NCBI RefSeq assembly: GCF_002294995.1
Contig: NZ_NSGF01000003.1
Coordinates: forward strand, 62,001-126,000
Source of the DNA: Mesorhizobium sp. WSM3860
GTDB taxonomy: Bacteria > Pseudomonadota > Alphaproteobacteria > Rhizobiales > Rhizobiaceae
Length of the DNA: 64,000 nt
Reading direction: 5' to 3'
In this document: positions 45,969-54,681 of the stretch, piece by piece
How the letters are laid out: the number at the start of each line of letters is the position of its first letter
Position numbering within the stretch: the first letter of the stretch is position 1
Program-made: the position numbers and the translations under genes
The notes under the pieces: generated by a model
What the model was told of the DNA's origin: nothing
Database searches by the model: none
What the model saw: the letters and a program-made list of their open reading frames with translations, nothing else

Positions 45969-46002
45969 GTTCAAGCGTGAACATAATAGTTCAAACATGA
46001 AC
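45969..46002. promoter_or_regulatory. Twin MarR-type operators GTTCA-N4-TGAAC
   Basis: Two palindromes, GTTCAAGCGTGAAC (45969-45982) and GTTCAAACATGAAC (45989-46002), have centres exactly 20 bases apart, so two protein dimers would sit on the same helix face. The first lies in the divergent promoter gap and the second covers the marR start codon. This is a classic layout for an autoregulated MarR repressor that also controls the divergent hydrolase. Confidence 0.75.
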
Positions 46003-46449
46003 ATTAAGCAAGAGCTGCCCTGGGACAATCCGCGCTTTCGCAACTGGGTTGCGGTGGCACTCGCCTGCCATGTGCTGGAGCGCACGCTGGCAGCGAAGCT
46101 GGTGCCGCTCGACCTAAAACCGGCGCAGCTCGACGTGCTGATGAATCTCTACCGTCATCCCGGGATGTCGCAGCACGACCTTGCCCGCAAGCTCTTGGTC
46201 GGCCGCTCCAACATCACGATGCTGTTGCCGCAACTGGAAACTCGCGGCCTGCTGCGTCGCGAGGGCGACGAAAAGGACAGGCGCGTGCTGCGGTTGAACC
46301 TCACCGAAGCCGGCGAGGCCCTGCTGATGCGAGCGCTGAAAGTGCATATGGCCCTCATCGAGAAGGCGATGAGCCAGTCGACGCCGGAGCAGTGCGACAT
46401 GATCGGCGAGCAGATGCGCAAGATCGCCGATGTCCTGAAGGAAGCCTGA
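45997..46449 (+). CDS. MarR-family transcription regulator
   Basis: A 150-residue regulator with a winged helix-turn-helix (LDVLMNLYRHPGMSQHDLAR, KLLVGRSNITMLLPQLETRG, then wing LLRREGDEKDRRVLRLNLTE) flanked by dimerisation helices. The D-x-R-x(3)-L wing signature (DEKDRRVLRLNLT) is standard. It is divergent from an alpha/beta hydrolase gene, and its start codon lies inside a palindrome of the twin operator. The ligand is unknown. Confidence 0.9.
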   Translation: MNIKQELPWDNPRFRNWVAVALACHVLERTLAAKLVPLDLKPAQLDVLMNLYRHPGMSQHDLARKLLVGRSNITMLLPQLETRGLLRREGDEKDRRVLRLNLTEAGEALLMRALKVHMALIEKAMSQSTPEQCDMIGEQMRKIADVLKEA

Positions 46450-46536
46450 GCCTGCTTTGCTGAGACTTAGTACAGGTGTGCCGAGATTTCGGTCAGGCCG
46501 CGTCGAAAACGGCGGGTTCCGAGAGCGGAGCGGAGC

Positions 46537-46549
46537 GTACCTAAGGTAC
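46537..46549. repeat. Short palindrome GTACC-TAA-GGTAC in a rhizobial-looking intergenic element
   Basis: It lies in the 160-base gap between the convergent marR and PPOX-type genes, within AGCGGAGCGTACCTAAGG and GGTACGTGAGC. I recall similar text repeated between genes in Mesorhizobium, but cannot confirm it. It may serve as a transcription end or be a dispersed repeat. Confidence 0.35.
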
Positions 46550-46610
46550 GTGAGCCGCCGGAAGCGCAGGTGCCCGACATTTACAGGCCGGCCTCACCTC
46601 GGTGCACCTG

Positions 46611-47222
46611 TCACCACATGGTCTTCTTTGCCCGCTCCGGCCATTCCTGGTCATATGTGGCGCCATGGATATTCTTGCAGCTGGTGATCTCGAGGATCTG
46701 GCCGGGCGTCGGCAGCGACTTCGGGTCGACATGCTTTGCCGGGTTCCAGAGCTCCGAGCGCACGATGGCTCGTGCGCACTGGAAATAAACCGCGTCGACG
46801 GCGACGACGGTGACCGACCGTGCCGGCTTGCCATCGACCATGAAGGACGCGCAAAGCTCGGCATCGGCTGTGATATGGGCTCGGCCGTTGACGCGCAGCG
46901 TCGTGCCGGAACCCGGCACCAGGAAAAGCAGCCCGACGCGCGGATCGCGAATGATGTTCTTCAGCGAATCGGCGCGGTTGTTGCCGCGCCTGTCGGGCAT
47001 CATCAGCGTCTTTTCGTCCACCAGGCGCACGAAGCCGGCAAGATCGCCGCGCGGCGAACAGTCCAGCCCCTCCGGCCCGCAGGTCGCCAGCGCCACGAAA
47101 GGCGAGGCTTCGATGAAGGCGGCATATTCGGGAATCACATGGTCGAGTTCCTTGACGACCGAGGCCTCGCCAGGGAGGCCGTAGAGGGCTTCGAGCTGTT
47201 CGACCGATGTGATGAGCGACAT
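46611..47222 (-). CDS. Pyridoxamine 5'-phosphate oxidase-like FMN-binding protein
   Basis: A 203-residue protein of the split-barrel flavin-binding group. It has FVALATCGPEGLDCSPRGDL, then LMMPDRRGNNRADSLKNII and RVGLLFLVPG, the FMN-binding strands and loop of a subgroup of general PPOX-type proteins. AGGAGG precedes the ATG at 47222. Likely binds FMN, F420 or haem; the substrate cannot be told. Confidence 0.85.
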   Translation of the reverse strand: MSLITSVEQLEALYGLPGEASVVKELDHVIPEYAAFIEASPFVALATCGPEGLDCSPRGDLAGFVRLVDEKTLMMPDRRGNNRADSLKNIIRDPRVGLLFLVPGSGTTLRVNGRAHITADAELCASFMVDGKPARSVTVVAVDAVYFQCARAIVRSELWNPAKHVDPKSLPTPGQILEITSCKNIHGATYDQEWPERAKKTMW

Positions 47223-47304
47223 CTTTTCGCCTCCTGACCTTATGTGGCGCTACTCTTTGTCCATGACGCTTTGACGACAGCCAGTCGAACGTCTTGGCGC
47301 CAGG

Positions 47305-47658
47305 CTAGCGGTCGCGGCTGAGCCCCTTCTCGGCCAGCTCGGCGAGATAGGCGTTCCAGCGCTCGTCCTTCTCATGCCCGAGCGTGTGAAGATAGTTCCA
47401 GGTGAAGATGCCGGTGTCGTGGAAATCGTCGAAGGTGATGCGCACCGCGTAATTGCCGACCGGCTCGATCTTCAGGATCGCCACATTACGCTTGCCGGGC
47501 ACAGTCACGCGCTGATCCGGCGAATGGCCCTGCACCTCGGCAGAAGGCGAGGCAACGCGCAAGAACTCTGCCGGCAATTCGAACGGCTGATGCCCGGCAA
47601 AGGTTACAGTGAGCAGCTTGCGGTCTTTAGAGACCCTGAGTTCCTTCGGCGCCGTCAT
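47305..47658 (-). CDS. DUF971 protein (gamma-butyrobetaine hydroxylase N-terminal-like)
   Basis: A 117-residue protein of the DUF971 group. It contains LTVTFAGHQPFELPAEFLRV, then VGNYAVRITFDDFHDTGIFT and WNYLHTLG. The H/D residues resemble the zinc-type N-terminal domain of gamma-butyrobetaine dioxygenase. Stand-alone forms are often near iron-sulfur or molybdenum-cofactor genes; here it is divergent from moaA, with 195 bp between the starts. Confidence 0.87.
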   Translation of the reverse strand: MTAPKELRVSKDRKLLTVTFAGHQPFELPAEFLRVASPSAEVQGHSPDQRVTVPGKRNVAILKIEPVGNYAVRITFDDFHDTGIFTWNYLHTLGHEKDERWNAYLAELAEKGLSRDR

Positions 47659-47853
47659 GTTTCTTCCTATATGCGTTGCGCCCCTTCCCTACGCCGCTTC
47701 GCGCAGTGCGGAAAGGTGATAGAAGGCAGCCGACATGCAATGTCGGTCGGGGAATGTTACCAAAGATCGGGACCTTCTATCTTGAATGCGCGGTTGGATC
47801 GTATCACATAGCCGTATATAACGACGCCGCTCAGGCCACGGGAAGCGCTTGCA

Positions 47854-48849
47854 ATGGACATGATCGATCCCTTCGGTCGCAAGATCAGCTATCTGCGCGT
47901 GTCGGTCACCGACCGCTGCGACTTCCGCTGCACCTATTGCATGGCCGAGGACATGACCTTCTTGCCGAAGAAGGATCTGCTCTCGCTCGAGGAGCTCGAC
48001 CGGCTCTGCAGCGTCTTCATCGAAAAGGGCGTCAGGAAGCTGAGGCTGACCGGCGGTGAGCCGCTGGTGCGCAAGAACATCATGCATCTGGTTCGCCAGC
48101 TGTCGCGGCATCTTGAGAGCGGCGCGCTGGAAGAGCTGACGCTCACCACCAACGGCTCGCAGCTGTCGCGCTTTGCCGTCGAGCTCGCCGATTGCGGCGT
48201 GAAGCGGATCAACGTCTCGCTCGACACGCTCGACGCCGACAAATTTCGCCGGATCACCCGCTGGGGCAATCTCGGCAAGGTCATCGAAGGCATCGACGCC
48301 GCGCAGGCGGCGGGCCTGAAGGTCAAGCTCAATGCCGTGGCGCTGCGCGACTTCAACGACGCTGAAATACCGGAGATGCTGCGCTGGGCGCATGGTCGCG
48401 GCATGGATCTGACGGTCATCGAGACCATGCCGATGGGCGAGATCGACGCCGACCGCACCGACCAGTATCTGCCGCTGTCGCTGCTGCGCGCATCGCTTGA
48501 GCGCCAGTTCACGCTGACCGACATTCCTTATAAGACCGGCGGCCCTGCCCGCTATGTCCATGTCGCCGAGACCGGCGGTCGGCTCGGCTTCATCACGCCG
48601 ATGACACATAATTTCTGCGAAAGCTGCAACCGCGTCCGGCTGACTTGCACCGGCACGCTCTATATGTGCCTCGGCCAGGAGGACGCCGCCGACCTGAGGG
48701 CACCGCTGCGAGCATCCGAAAGCAACGACCTGGTCGGCGAGGCCATCGACGAGGCTATCGGGCGCAAGCCGAAGGGCCATGATTTCGTCATCGATCGCCG
48801 CACCAGCCGCCCCTCCGTATCGCGCCATATGAGCGTCACTGGCGGCTGA
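47854..48849 (+). CDS. moaA: GTP 3',8-cyclase (molybdenum cofactor synthesis)
   Basis: Radical-SAM enzyme for the first step of molybdenum cofactor synthesis. The 331-residue protein has the N-terminal cluster CDFRCTYC, the GGEPLVRKN motif, the second cluster cysteines ([20 protein letters not shown]), and the conserved Gly-Gly C-terminus (SVTGG). No molybdenum-cofactor riboswitch was recognised upstream. moaC and moaE are not next to it, but mobA-mobB are 2 kb downstream on the same strand. Confidence 0.96.
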   Translation: MDMIDPFGRKISYLRVSVTDRCDFRCTYCMAEDMTFLPKKDLLSLEELDRLCSVFIEKGVRKLRLTGGEPLVRKNIMHLVRQLSRHLESGALEELTLTTNGSQLSRFAVELADCGVKRINVSLDTLDADKFRRITRWGNLGKVIEGIDAAQAAGLKVKLNAVALRDFNDAEIPEMLRWAHGRGMDLTVIETMPMGEIDADRTDQYLPLSLLRASLERQFTLTDIPYKTGGPARYVHVAETGGRLGFITPMTHNFCESCNRVRLTCTGTLYMCLGQEDAADLRAPLRASESNDLVGEAIDEAIGRKPKGHDFVIDRRTSRPSVSRHMSVTGG

Positions 48850-48904
48850 TTTTTGCTCCGATTTGGTGCAGGATCAGCCACGGTCACGGACCGTGGGGGG
48901 CATC

Positions 48905-49399
48905 ATGAAGCGTTTTCATCTGGTCCAGGGCGCGCCTTTGGTGATCGCCTTCTCGTTGCTGACGATTGCAACGACAACGGCAATCACGAAGCCGTTCACC
49001 TACGTCAATGCGCGCTTCGGCACGTCCTGCACCTTTCCCGAGGAGATTTTCAGCGACCGCTTGCCCGAGCCAGAAAACGGCGATGGGCAGCAATGGAGCG
49101 CGCCCGACGGCGCCAGCCTGACCTGCTCCGGCATTTATAACATCGACAACGACACTCCGAAGGGCTTCGTCGCCGAAGAAAAGGCAAACACCGGGCCGGG
49201 CTACAAGATCACTTACAGCAAGACCGGCAAGAATTGGGCGGTGGTTTCGGGCATCAAGGGCGACAAGGTCTTCTACGATCGGCGCCTGTTCGGAAAGGAT
49301 GGCGTCATCCGCACCGTCTGGATCGAATATCCTGCATCGCTCAAGGCGAAATACGATCCGCTGACCGGTGCGATCGCCGCCAGCCTGCGCGGCCCTTGA
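48905..49399 (+). CDS. Hypothetical secreted protein (164 aa)
   Basis: A periplasmic protein of unknown function. It has a hydrophobic signal segment (LVIAFSLLTIATTTAITKP), then FTYVNARFGTSCTFPEEIFS and LTCSGIYNIDN with a probable disulfide pair, and ends with EYPASLKAKYDPLTGAIAAS. The pattern of testing a residue set against 'Y-x-R-x-G-T-x-C-x-x-P' recurs in rhizobial secreted proteins of unknown role. ATG 48905 starts the signal; the frame is open upstream. Confidence 0.7.
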   Translation: MKRFHLVQGAPLVIAFSLLTIATTTAITKPFTYVNARFGTSCTFPEEIFSDRLPEPENGDGQQWSAPDGASLTCSGIYNIDNDTPKGFVAEEKANTGPGYKITYSKTGKNWAVVSGIKGDKVFYDRRLFGKDGVIRTVWIEYPASLKAKYDPLTGAIAASLRGP

Positions 49400-49512
49400 G
49401 CTGCGCCCGGCGCGGTGGAGATAAACCATCGGCGCCGACTCCCACCCGATTTACCACCGACTTGTTCCGGCCTAGCCTCACGAAGCGATTTTCGCATTTA
49501 GGGGGAATTCTC

Positions 49513-49820
49513 ATGCGCAAATATTTGGCTTCGCTTGCAATGCTCGGACTTGCCTTGGCGCCTGCGGCCGCTCAGTCGATCGGTGGCACCTACACTGTCG
49601 CCGGCTGACCAGCGACACAACCTGCACGATCCATTGGGAAACAGGCGGCTCGTCCTCCGACGGCATCTGCATGCGCAACGACAATGCCTTTTCCGCCGGC
49701 TATGTGATGGGCAGGGAAATCGGCCTCGTCGTCTACAAGGTGGAGAAGGACGGCTCGCTGCACGGCCTGTGGACCATCGCCCAGAACGGCAACGGCACCG
49801 AGACGCTGACGCCGAAATAA
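49513..49820 (+). pseudogene. Small secreted protein gene broken by internal deletion
   Basis: The start is intact: GGGGGAATTC then ATG, signal peptide MRKYLASLAMLGLALAPAAA, mature start QSIGGTYTVAG, then stop at 49606. The same protein resumes in the +2 frame at 49605 (LTSDTTCTIHWETGGSSSDG, then ICMRNDNAFSAGYVMGREIG) and runs to a stop at 49818-49820. Related small rhizobial proteins, as I recall them, have about 15 residues (a TN-x-DG-x-x-YSGTAEI-like stretch) between these parts. A deletion of about 40-50 bases, not a multiple of three, explains it. The downstream text is well preserved, so the event is probably recent or a sequence artefact. Confidence 0.75.
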
Positions 49821-49942
49821 TCGCTCCGGGATTGCAGCCGATATTGAGGGCCGCAGGATCCTCCTGTGGCCCATTTCTTTGACGTTGCTGTTTTGCCGCT
49901 GGCTGTTAGACGCTTGCGAGAGAACATAACCCGGAAGCGCCC

Positions 49943-50863
49943 TTGCCCCTTTCGCCAAATCTTCGCGGCGCACTGTTCATGGTCGTGGCCATGATCGGCT
50001 TCACGCTGAACGACGCGATCACCAAATTCTCCTCCGAATCGATGAACATGGCGCAGGTCATGCTGGTGCGCGGCGCCTTCGCCTCGCTCTTCGTCGGCCT
50101 GCTCGCCTGGCGCCGCGGCGCGCTTGGTGATCCGCGCGCCATGCTGCAGCCGATGGTCGCGTTGCGCGTCGCCGGCGAAGCCGGCGCGACTGTGTCGTTC
50201 CTGGTTGCCCTTGCCCATTTGCCGATCGCCAACGTCTCCGCCGTTCTGCAAGCGCTGCCGCTGGCCGTGACGATGGGGGCTGCGCTGTTCTTCGGCGAGG
50301 GCGTCGGCTGGCGCCGCTGGCTCGCCATTGGCGTCGGCTTTGCCGGCGTGCTGATCATCGTGCGGCCGGGCTTCGAGGGTTTCAGCGTCTATTCGCTGCT
50401 GGCGCTGACGAGCGTTGCCTGCTGCGCGGTACGCGATCTCGCCACCAAGCGCATCCCGCAAGCGATCCCGACCATGCTGGTATCGACCGCGACAGCACTG
50501 GCCATGACGATCCTGGGTGCGCTGCTGCTCTCGCCGATGGGCGGCTGGACGCCGATGACCGCCAAGGCGACCGGGCTGCTGGCGCTGGCCGCCGTGCTCG
50601 TGCTCATCGGCTATCAGTTCATCATCATGGCGATGCGTTCGGGCGACATCTCCTTCATCGCGCCCTTCCGCTACACCGCATTGCTGTGGTCGATCCTTCT
50701 CGGCCTGGTCATCTTCGGCGATATCCCCGACCTGCCGATGATCGTCGGCGCCGCGATCATCATCGGCTCCGGCCTCTATGCGCTCTATCGCGAGCGGATC
50801 GTCGGCCGGCAGCAGCCTGCCGCCGAAAGCGCTGGACCGGATATGGCGCCGGACGGCATATAG
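49943..50863 (+). CDS. EamA/DMT-family transporter
   Basis: A 306-residue inner-membrane protein with ten helices in two EamA repeats (ALFMVVAMIGFTLNDAITKF and VYSLLALTSVACCAVRDLAT). Such proteins export or import small metabolites. TTG 49943 is the likely start, as it gives the short N-terminal tail MPLSPNLRG; the first in-frame ATG (49979) would cut into helix 1. It lies 5 bp upstream of mobA, so the three genes DMT-mobA-mobB probably form one transcript. Confidence 0.85.
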   Translation: MPLSPNLRGALFMVVAMIGFTLNDAITKFSSESMNMAQVMLVRGAFASLFVGLLAWRRGALGDPRAMLQPMVALRVAGEAGATVSFLVALAHLPIANVSAVLQALPLAVTMGAALFFGEGVGWRRWLAIGVGFAGVLIIVRPGFEGFSVYSLLALTSVACCAVRDLATKRIPQAIPTMLVSTATALAMTILGALLLSPMGGWTPMTAKATGLLALAAVLVLIGYQFIIMAMRSGDISFIAPFRYTALLWSILLGLVIFGDIPDLPMIVGAAIIIGSGLYALYRERIVGRQQPAAESAGPDMAPDGI

Positions 50864-50868
50864 GCCCG

Positions 50869-51501
50869 ATGGACCGAAGCGTTGCAGGCATCATCCTGGC
50901 GGGAGGCCAGTCGCGCAGGATGGGCGGCGGCGACAAGCCTCTGCTTTCGCTGGGCAAGATCAGGCTGATCGAGCATGTCGCTGCGCGTCTCGGATCGCAG
51001 GTCGCCACGCTGGCGCTCAACGCCAACGGCGACCCGGCACGGTTTGCCGGCACCAACCTTCCGGTGCTTGCCGATACGATACAGGGCCATGCCGGCCCGC
51101 TCGCTGGCATCCTGACCGGGCTTGAATGGGCGGCAACGAATATGGGCTGCCGGTTGCTCGTGAGCGCGGCCGGCGACACGCCGTTCTTCCCCGGCGATCT
51201 CGTCGAGCGATTGGCCGACGCCGCTCGGGAGCGGCCGGGCGTGATTGCGGTCGCCAGTTCCGACGGCAGATGGCACCCGACTTTCGCGCTCTGGCCGCTT
51301 GGTCTAAGCGATGCCCTGCGCCATTTCCTGGTTGAGGAGGACAATCGCCGGGTCTCGGCCTTCATGGAGCGGCACGGTTTTGTCGAGGTGGAGTTTCCGA
51401 TGCTCGAAGCCGGAGGCGTACGGATCGACCCGTTCTTCAACATCAACACGCCCGACGATCTTGCAGAGGCCGAGCGTCTGTTGCAAAGCCTTGAGCCATG
51501 A
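50869..51501 (+). CDS. mobA: Molybdenum cofactor guanylyltransferase
   Basis: Attaches GMP to molybdopterin. The 210-residue protein has AGIILAGGQSRRMGGGDKPL near the N-terminus, the GPLAGILTGLEWA and AGDTPFFPGDLVE motifs with the metal-binding Asp, and FFNINTPDDL near the end. ATG 50869 is six bases after the DMT stop. Its 3' end overlaps mobB by 4 bases (ATGA). Confidence 0.94.
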   Translation: MDRSVAGIILAGGQSRRMGGGDKPLLSLGKIRLIEHVAARLGSQVATLALNANGDPARFAGTNLPVLADTIQGHAGPLAGILTGLEWAATNMGCRLLVSAAGDTPFFPGDLVERLADAARERPGVIAVASSDGRWHPTFALWPLGLSDALRHFLVEEDNRRVSAFMERHGFVEVEFPMLEAGGVRIDPFFNINTPDDLAEAERLLQSLEP

Positions 51502-52013
51502 GACGCGTGTTCGGCATCACCGGCTGGAAGAACTCCGGCAAGACCACCCTAACCGAGAAGCTGGTCGCCGAACTGGTGCGTCGCGGCTGGACGGTCTCGA
51601 CGGTCAAGCACGCCCATCATGACTTCGACATCGACAAGCCTGACACAGACAGTTTCCGCCACCGTCAGGCCGGTGCGATGGAGGTCGCGGTGGTCTCCGG
51701 CCGGCGCTGGGCATTGATGCACGAACTGCGCAATGAGGACGAGCCGGCGCTGGATGACATCCTCGCGCGGCTGGCGCCCTCGGACATCGTGCTGGTCGAA
51801 GGCTACAAGCGCGAAGCGCACCAAAAAATCGAAGCGAGACGGCTTGAAGCCAAGGACCGGACACCGCTCTCGATCAATGACCCGAATATCGTGGCTGTCG
51901 CCGCCGATTTTCCGATCGAAGGCGAAAACCTGCCGCTCTTCAGCCTCGACGATACGAAATCGATAGCCGATTTTATCGAGCGCGCGACCGGTCTCGTCAG
52001 TCCAGGCAAGTAA
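51498..52013 (+). CDS. mobB: Molybdopterin-guanine dinucleotide biosynthesis adaptor
   Basis: A 171-residue GTPase-like helper of MobA. It has a P-loop (GWKNSGKTTL) at the N-terminus, then VSTVKHAHHDFDIDKPDTDS and VLVEGYKREAHQKIE, both MobB signatures. It starts at an ATGA overlap with mobA. After it, a hairpin with ACGGC-GATT-GCCGT and a T-rich run (52025-52070) may stop transcription. Confidence 0.94.
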   Translation: MRRVFGITGWKNSGKTTLTEKLVAELVRRGWTVSTVKHAHHDFDIDKPDTDSFRHRQAGAMEVAVVSGRRWALMHELRNEDEPALDDILARLAPSDIVLVEGYKREAHQKIEARRLEAKDRTPLSINDPNIVAVAADFPIEGENLPLFSLDDTKSIADFIERATGLVSPGK

Positions 52014-52166
52014 CGCAGCGGCACACGGCGATTGCCGTTTGCCGTTGTTTTTGCAGTTGCTTTTTTCTTGTAAAGAGTGGGAGTATCCCGCGCAGCGGGT
52101 GGTCAAAAAGGCGCCGCCCACAAGAGCCGCATGGGACAGCGGCCATGACAATGTGAGAGGATTATC

Positions 52167-52952
52167 ATGCGTATTGCACTGCGTATCGCGCTTGCCGCTT
52201 CGGCCGCGCTGCTGACACTTGGCGTTGCCCAGGCTCAGGAAAAGACCCTGAGGATCGGCACCGAAGGCGCGTACCCGCCCTTCAACAACCTGACCTCCGA
52301 CGGCCAGCTGGTCGGCTTCGACATCGACATCGCCAAGGCCCTCTGCGACGAAATGAAGGTGAAGTGCACCTTCGTCGCGCAGGATTGGGACGGCATCATC
52401 CCGGCGCTCCAGGCCGGCAAGTTCGACGCCATCGTCGCTTCCATGTCGATCACGCCAGAGCGCCAGGAAAAGGTCGACTTCACCCACAAATACTACAACA
52501 CGCCCTCGGCGATCGCCGTGCCCAAGGATTCGCCGCTCAAGGGCGTGACCAAGGAAGACCTCGCCGGCAAGACGATCGGCGTCGCCACCACGACGACCCA
52601 CTTCAACTATGCCTCGAAGACCTACACCGACAGCACCATCAAGGGCTATCCGAGCAGCCCCGAGGAGCAGGCCGACCTTGCCAATGGCCGCCTCGACGCC
52701 ATCGAGGACGACATCGTCGTGCTGCAGCAGTGGCTGGATTCGCCCGACGGCGCCTGCTGCAAGATCCTCGGCCAGCCCTCGCCGCAGCCGGTCGAGATCT
52801 TCGGACCGGGCGCCGGCATTGCCGTGCGCAAGGGCGAGACCGACTTGGTCAACAAGCTGAATTCCGCGATCGACGCCATCCGCAAGAACGGAAAATACAA
52901 GGAAATCAACGACAAGTACTTCAAGTTCGACGTCTACGGCGCCGAGTCCTGA
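52167..52952 (+). CDS. ABC transporter substrate-binding protein, polar amino acid family 3 (His/Lys/Arg/Orn/octopine type)
   Basis: A 261-residue periplasmic binding protein. The signal peptide ends GVAQAQ, then come LRIGTEGAYPPFNNLTSDG, LVGFDIDIAKALCDEMKVKC and ASMSITPERQEKVDFTHKYY, the pattern of the histidine/LAO/octopine/nopaline binding group. The paired cysteine-containing loop DGACCKILG is typical of basic-amino-acid and opine binders. GAGAGGA precedes the ATG. It begins a three-gene set with two permeases; the ATPase is missing. Confidence 0.9.
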   Translation: MRIALRIALAASAALLTLGVAQAQEKTLRIGTEGAYPPFNNLTSDGQLVGFDIDIAKALCDEMKVKCTFVAQDWDGIIPALQAGKFDAIVASMSITPERQEKVDFTHKYYNTPSAIAVPKDSPLKGVTKEDLAGKTIGVATTTTHFNYASKTYTDSTIKGYPSSPEEQADLANGRLDAIEDDIVVLQQWLDSPDGACCKILGQPSPQPVEIFGPGAGIAVRKGETDLVNKLNSAIDAIRKNGKYKEINDKYFKFDVYGAES

Positions 52953-53030
52953 TCATTGCGCCCAGGGCGGTGAAGATCACCTCACCGCCCTTCCTTCATT
53001 CCGGGATCGCCACGGAGACACGCCCCGCCA

Positions 53031-53747
53031 ATGCCAGCCCAAAGCATTTGGACACTTCTCAGTTGGGGACCGGATGGCTGGAGTGACGACATTGCGTCTG
53101 GTGTGCTGGTCACGGTTGCGCTGGCGCTTGCGACGCTGCCGATCGGCCTGGTGATCGGTTTCTTCGTCGCCTTCGCTAAGCAGCACGAAGAGCCCGCGCT
53201 CCGGCTCGCGGCCAACATCTACACCACTGTTTTTCGCGGCCTGCCCGAGTTGGTGACGCTATTCCTGTTCTTCTTCGGCATGCCGCTGCTGCTGCAATAT
53301 GTCGTCCGCCTGTTCGAACCCGAGGCGACAATCGACGTGAACAGCTTCATTGCCGGCATGATCGTGCTGGCGCTGATCTTCTCCTCCTACGCCAGCGAGG
53401 TCTTTCTGTCCGCCTTTCGCGCCATTCCCAAGGGCCAGTATGAGGGCGGCTACGCCATCGGCCTTTCGAAATGGCGGACGATGCGCCTGGTGATCCTGCC
53501 GCAACTGCTGCGCATCGCCTTCCCCGGTCTGGAGAATTGCTGGCTCAGTCTGCTCAAGGACACCTCTCTGGTGTCGGTCGTCAATCTAGCGGAAACCCTG
53601 CGCAACGCCGGTGTCGCGGCGCGCGTCACCAAGCACTCTTTCCTCTTCTACAGTGTCGCCGCGCTGGTCTTCCTTGTGCTGGCCATCCTGTCCTCGGTCG
53701 CCACCGCCTATATCCAGCGCTCGCTCGGACGGAGGGAGGCTCGATGA
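53031..53747 (+). CDS. ABC permease, polar amino acid type (HisQ/OccQ-like)
   Basis: A 238-residue inner-membrane permease with five helices and the EAA loop (SAFRAIPKGQYEGGYAIGLSKW) that docks to the ATPase. Text FRGLPELVTLFLFFFGMPLL is typical of HisQ/OccQ. It couples to the second permease by an ATGA overlap. Confidence 0.89.
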   Translation: MPAQSIWTLLSWGPDGWSDDIASGVLVTVALALATLPIGLVIGFFVAFAKQHEEPALRLAANIYTTVFRGLPELVTLFLFFFGMPLLLQYVVRLFEPEATIDVNSFIAGMIVLALIFSSYASEVFLSAFRAIPKGQYEGGYAIGLSKWRTMRLVILPQLLRIAFPGLENCWLSLLKDTSLVSVVNLAETLRNAGVAARVTKHSFLFYSVAALVFLVLAILSSVATAYIQRSLGRREAR

Positions 53748-54568
53748 GCGTCAGCCAGGCTATTGCGGTTGACAGGCCACCGCCCCAGGCTCGCGGCTGG
53801 CCGCGCGTGCGCATCATAGGCTACGCGCTGGTCGGCCTCTGGGGCCTTTTCGGCGTCGGCATCGTGGCCTATCTGGTCCACGCCTGGAACGCCGATTTCT
53901 TCGCCAGATACGCGCCGGCCTATCTGCAGGGGCTGGGAACCACCCTGTCGCTGGTCGCCATTTCGATGGTGGCGGGCGCTATTCTCTCTTTGCCGGTTGC
54001 CTACGGGCGGATGTCCAAGAACCGCATCCTCTCCGGATTGGCTTATTGCTATGTCTATTTCTTCCGCGGCACCCCGCTGCTCGTGCAGACCTATCTGGTC
54101 TATTACGGCATCGGCTCGTTCCGTCCCGAGCTGCAAACCGTCGGGCTATGGTGGTTCTTCCGCGAGGCGTTCTACTGCGGCGTCTTTGCCTTCTCGCTCA
54201 ACACTGCCGCCTACCAGGCCGAGATCCTGCGCGGCGCCATCGAAAGCGTTCCGCGGGGCCAATGGGAAGGCGCCGCATCGCTCGGCCTGCACAAGCTGCA
54301 GACGCTGCGCAAGGTCATCATGCCGCAGGCGATCATCGTGGCGCTGCGGCCTTACGGCAACGAGCTCATCCTGATGATCAAGGCTTCCGCGATCGTGGCG
54401 ATCATCACCGTCTACGACCTGATGGGCAACGCGAAGCTCGCCTACGCAAAATCCTTCGACATCCAGGCCTATATCTGGGTGGCGATCGTCTACCTAGTGC
54501 TGGTCGAGATCCTGCGCCACGGCGTCGAATGGATCGAACGCCGGATTACCATTCACCTCAAGCGATAG
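53744..54568 (+). CDS. ABC permease, polar amino acid type (HisM/OccM-like)
   Basis: A 274-residue permease, longer at the N-terminus than most HisM proteins. The core YFFRGTPLLVQTYLVYYGIG and the EAA loop AIESVPRGQWEGAASLGLHK are intact. GGGAGG precedes the ATG. No ATP-binding gene follows within the window; the next gene is a dehydrogenase. The system must borrow an ATPase encoded elsewhere. Confidence 0.89.
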   Translation: MSVSQAIAVDRPPPQARGWPRVRIIGYALVGLWGLFGVGIVAYLVHAWNADFFARYAPAYLQGLGTTLSLVAISMVAGAILSLPVAYGRMSKNRILSGLAYCYVYFFRGTPLLVQTYLVYYGIGSFRPELQTVGLWWFFREAFYCGVFAFSLNTAAYQAEILRGAIESVPRGQWEGAASLGLHKLQTLRKVIMPQAIIVALRPYGNELILMIKASAIVAIITVYDLMGNAKLAYAKSFDIQAYIWVAIVYLVLVEILRHGVEWIERRITIHLKR

Positions 54569-54681
54569 AGCGTCGTCGGCGGACCGGCCTGCACCAGTCG
54601 ATGCGGCTTTGCGCGCCTTGACGAATTTTTCGCATGGCCTAGACCTTCCGCGACTGAAATCTCTTGTTGGAAGGCAGGCTT

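Noticed and set aside
47659-47853. Possible molybdenum-cofactor riboswitch before moaA
   Set aside because: The gap is short and lacks the conserved Moco-RNA segments; the AT-rich part looks like a plain promoter.
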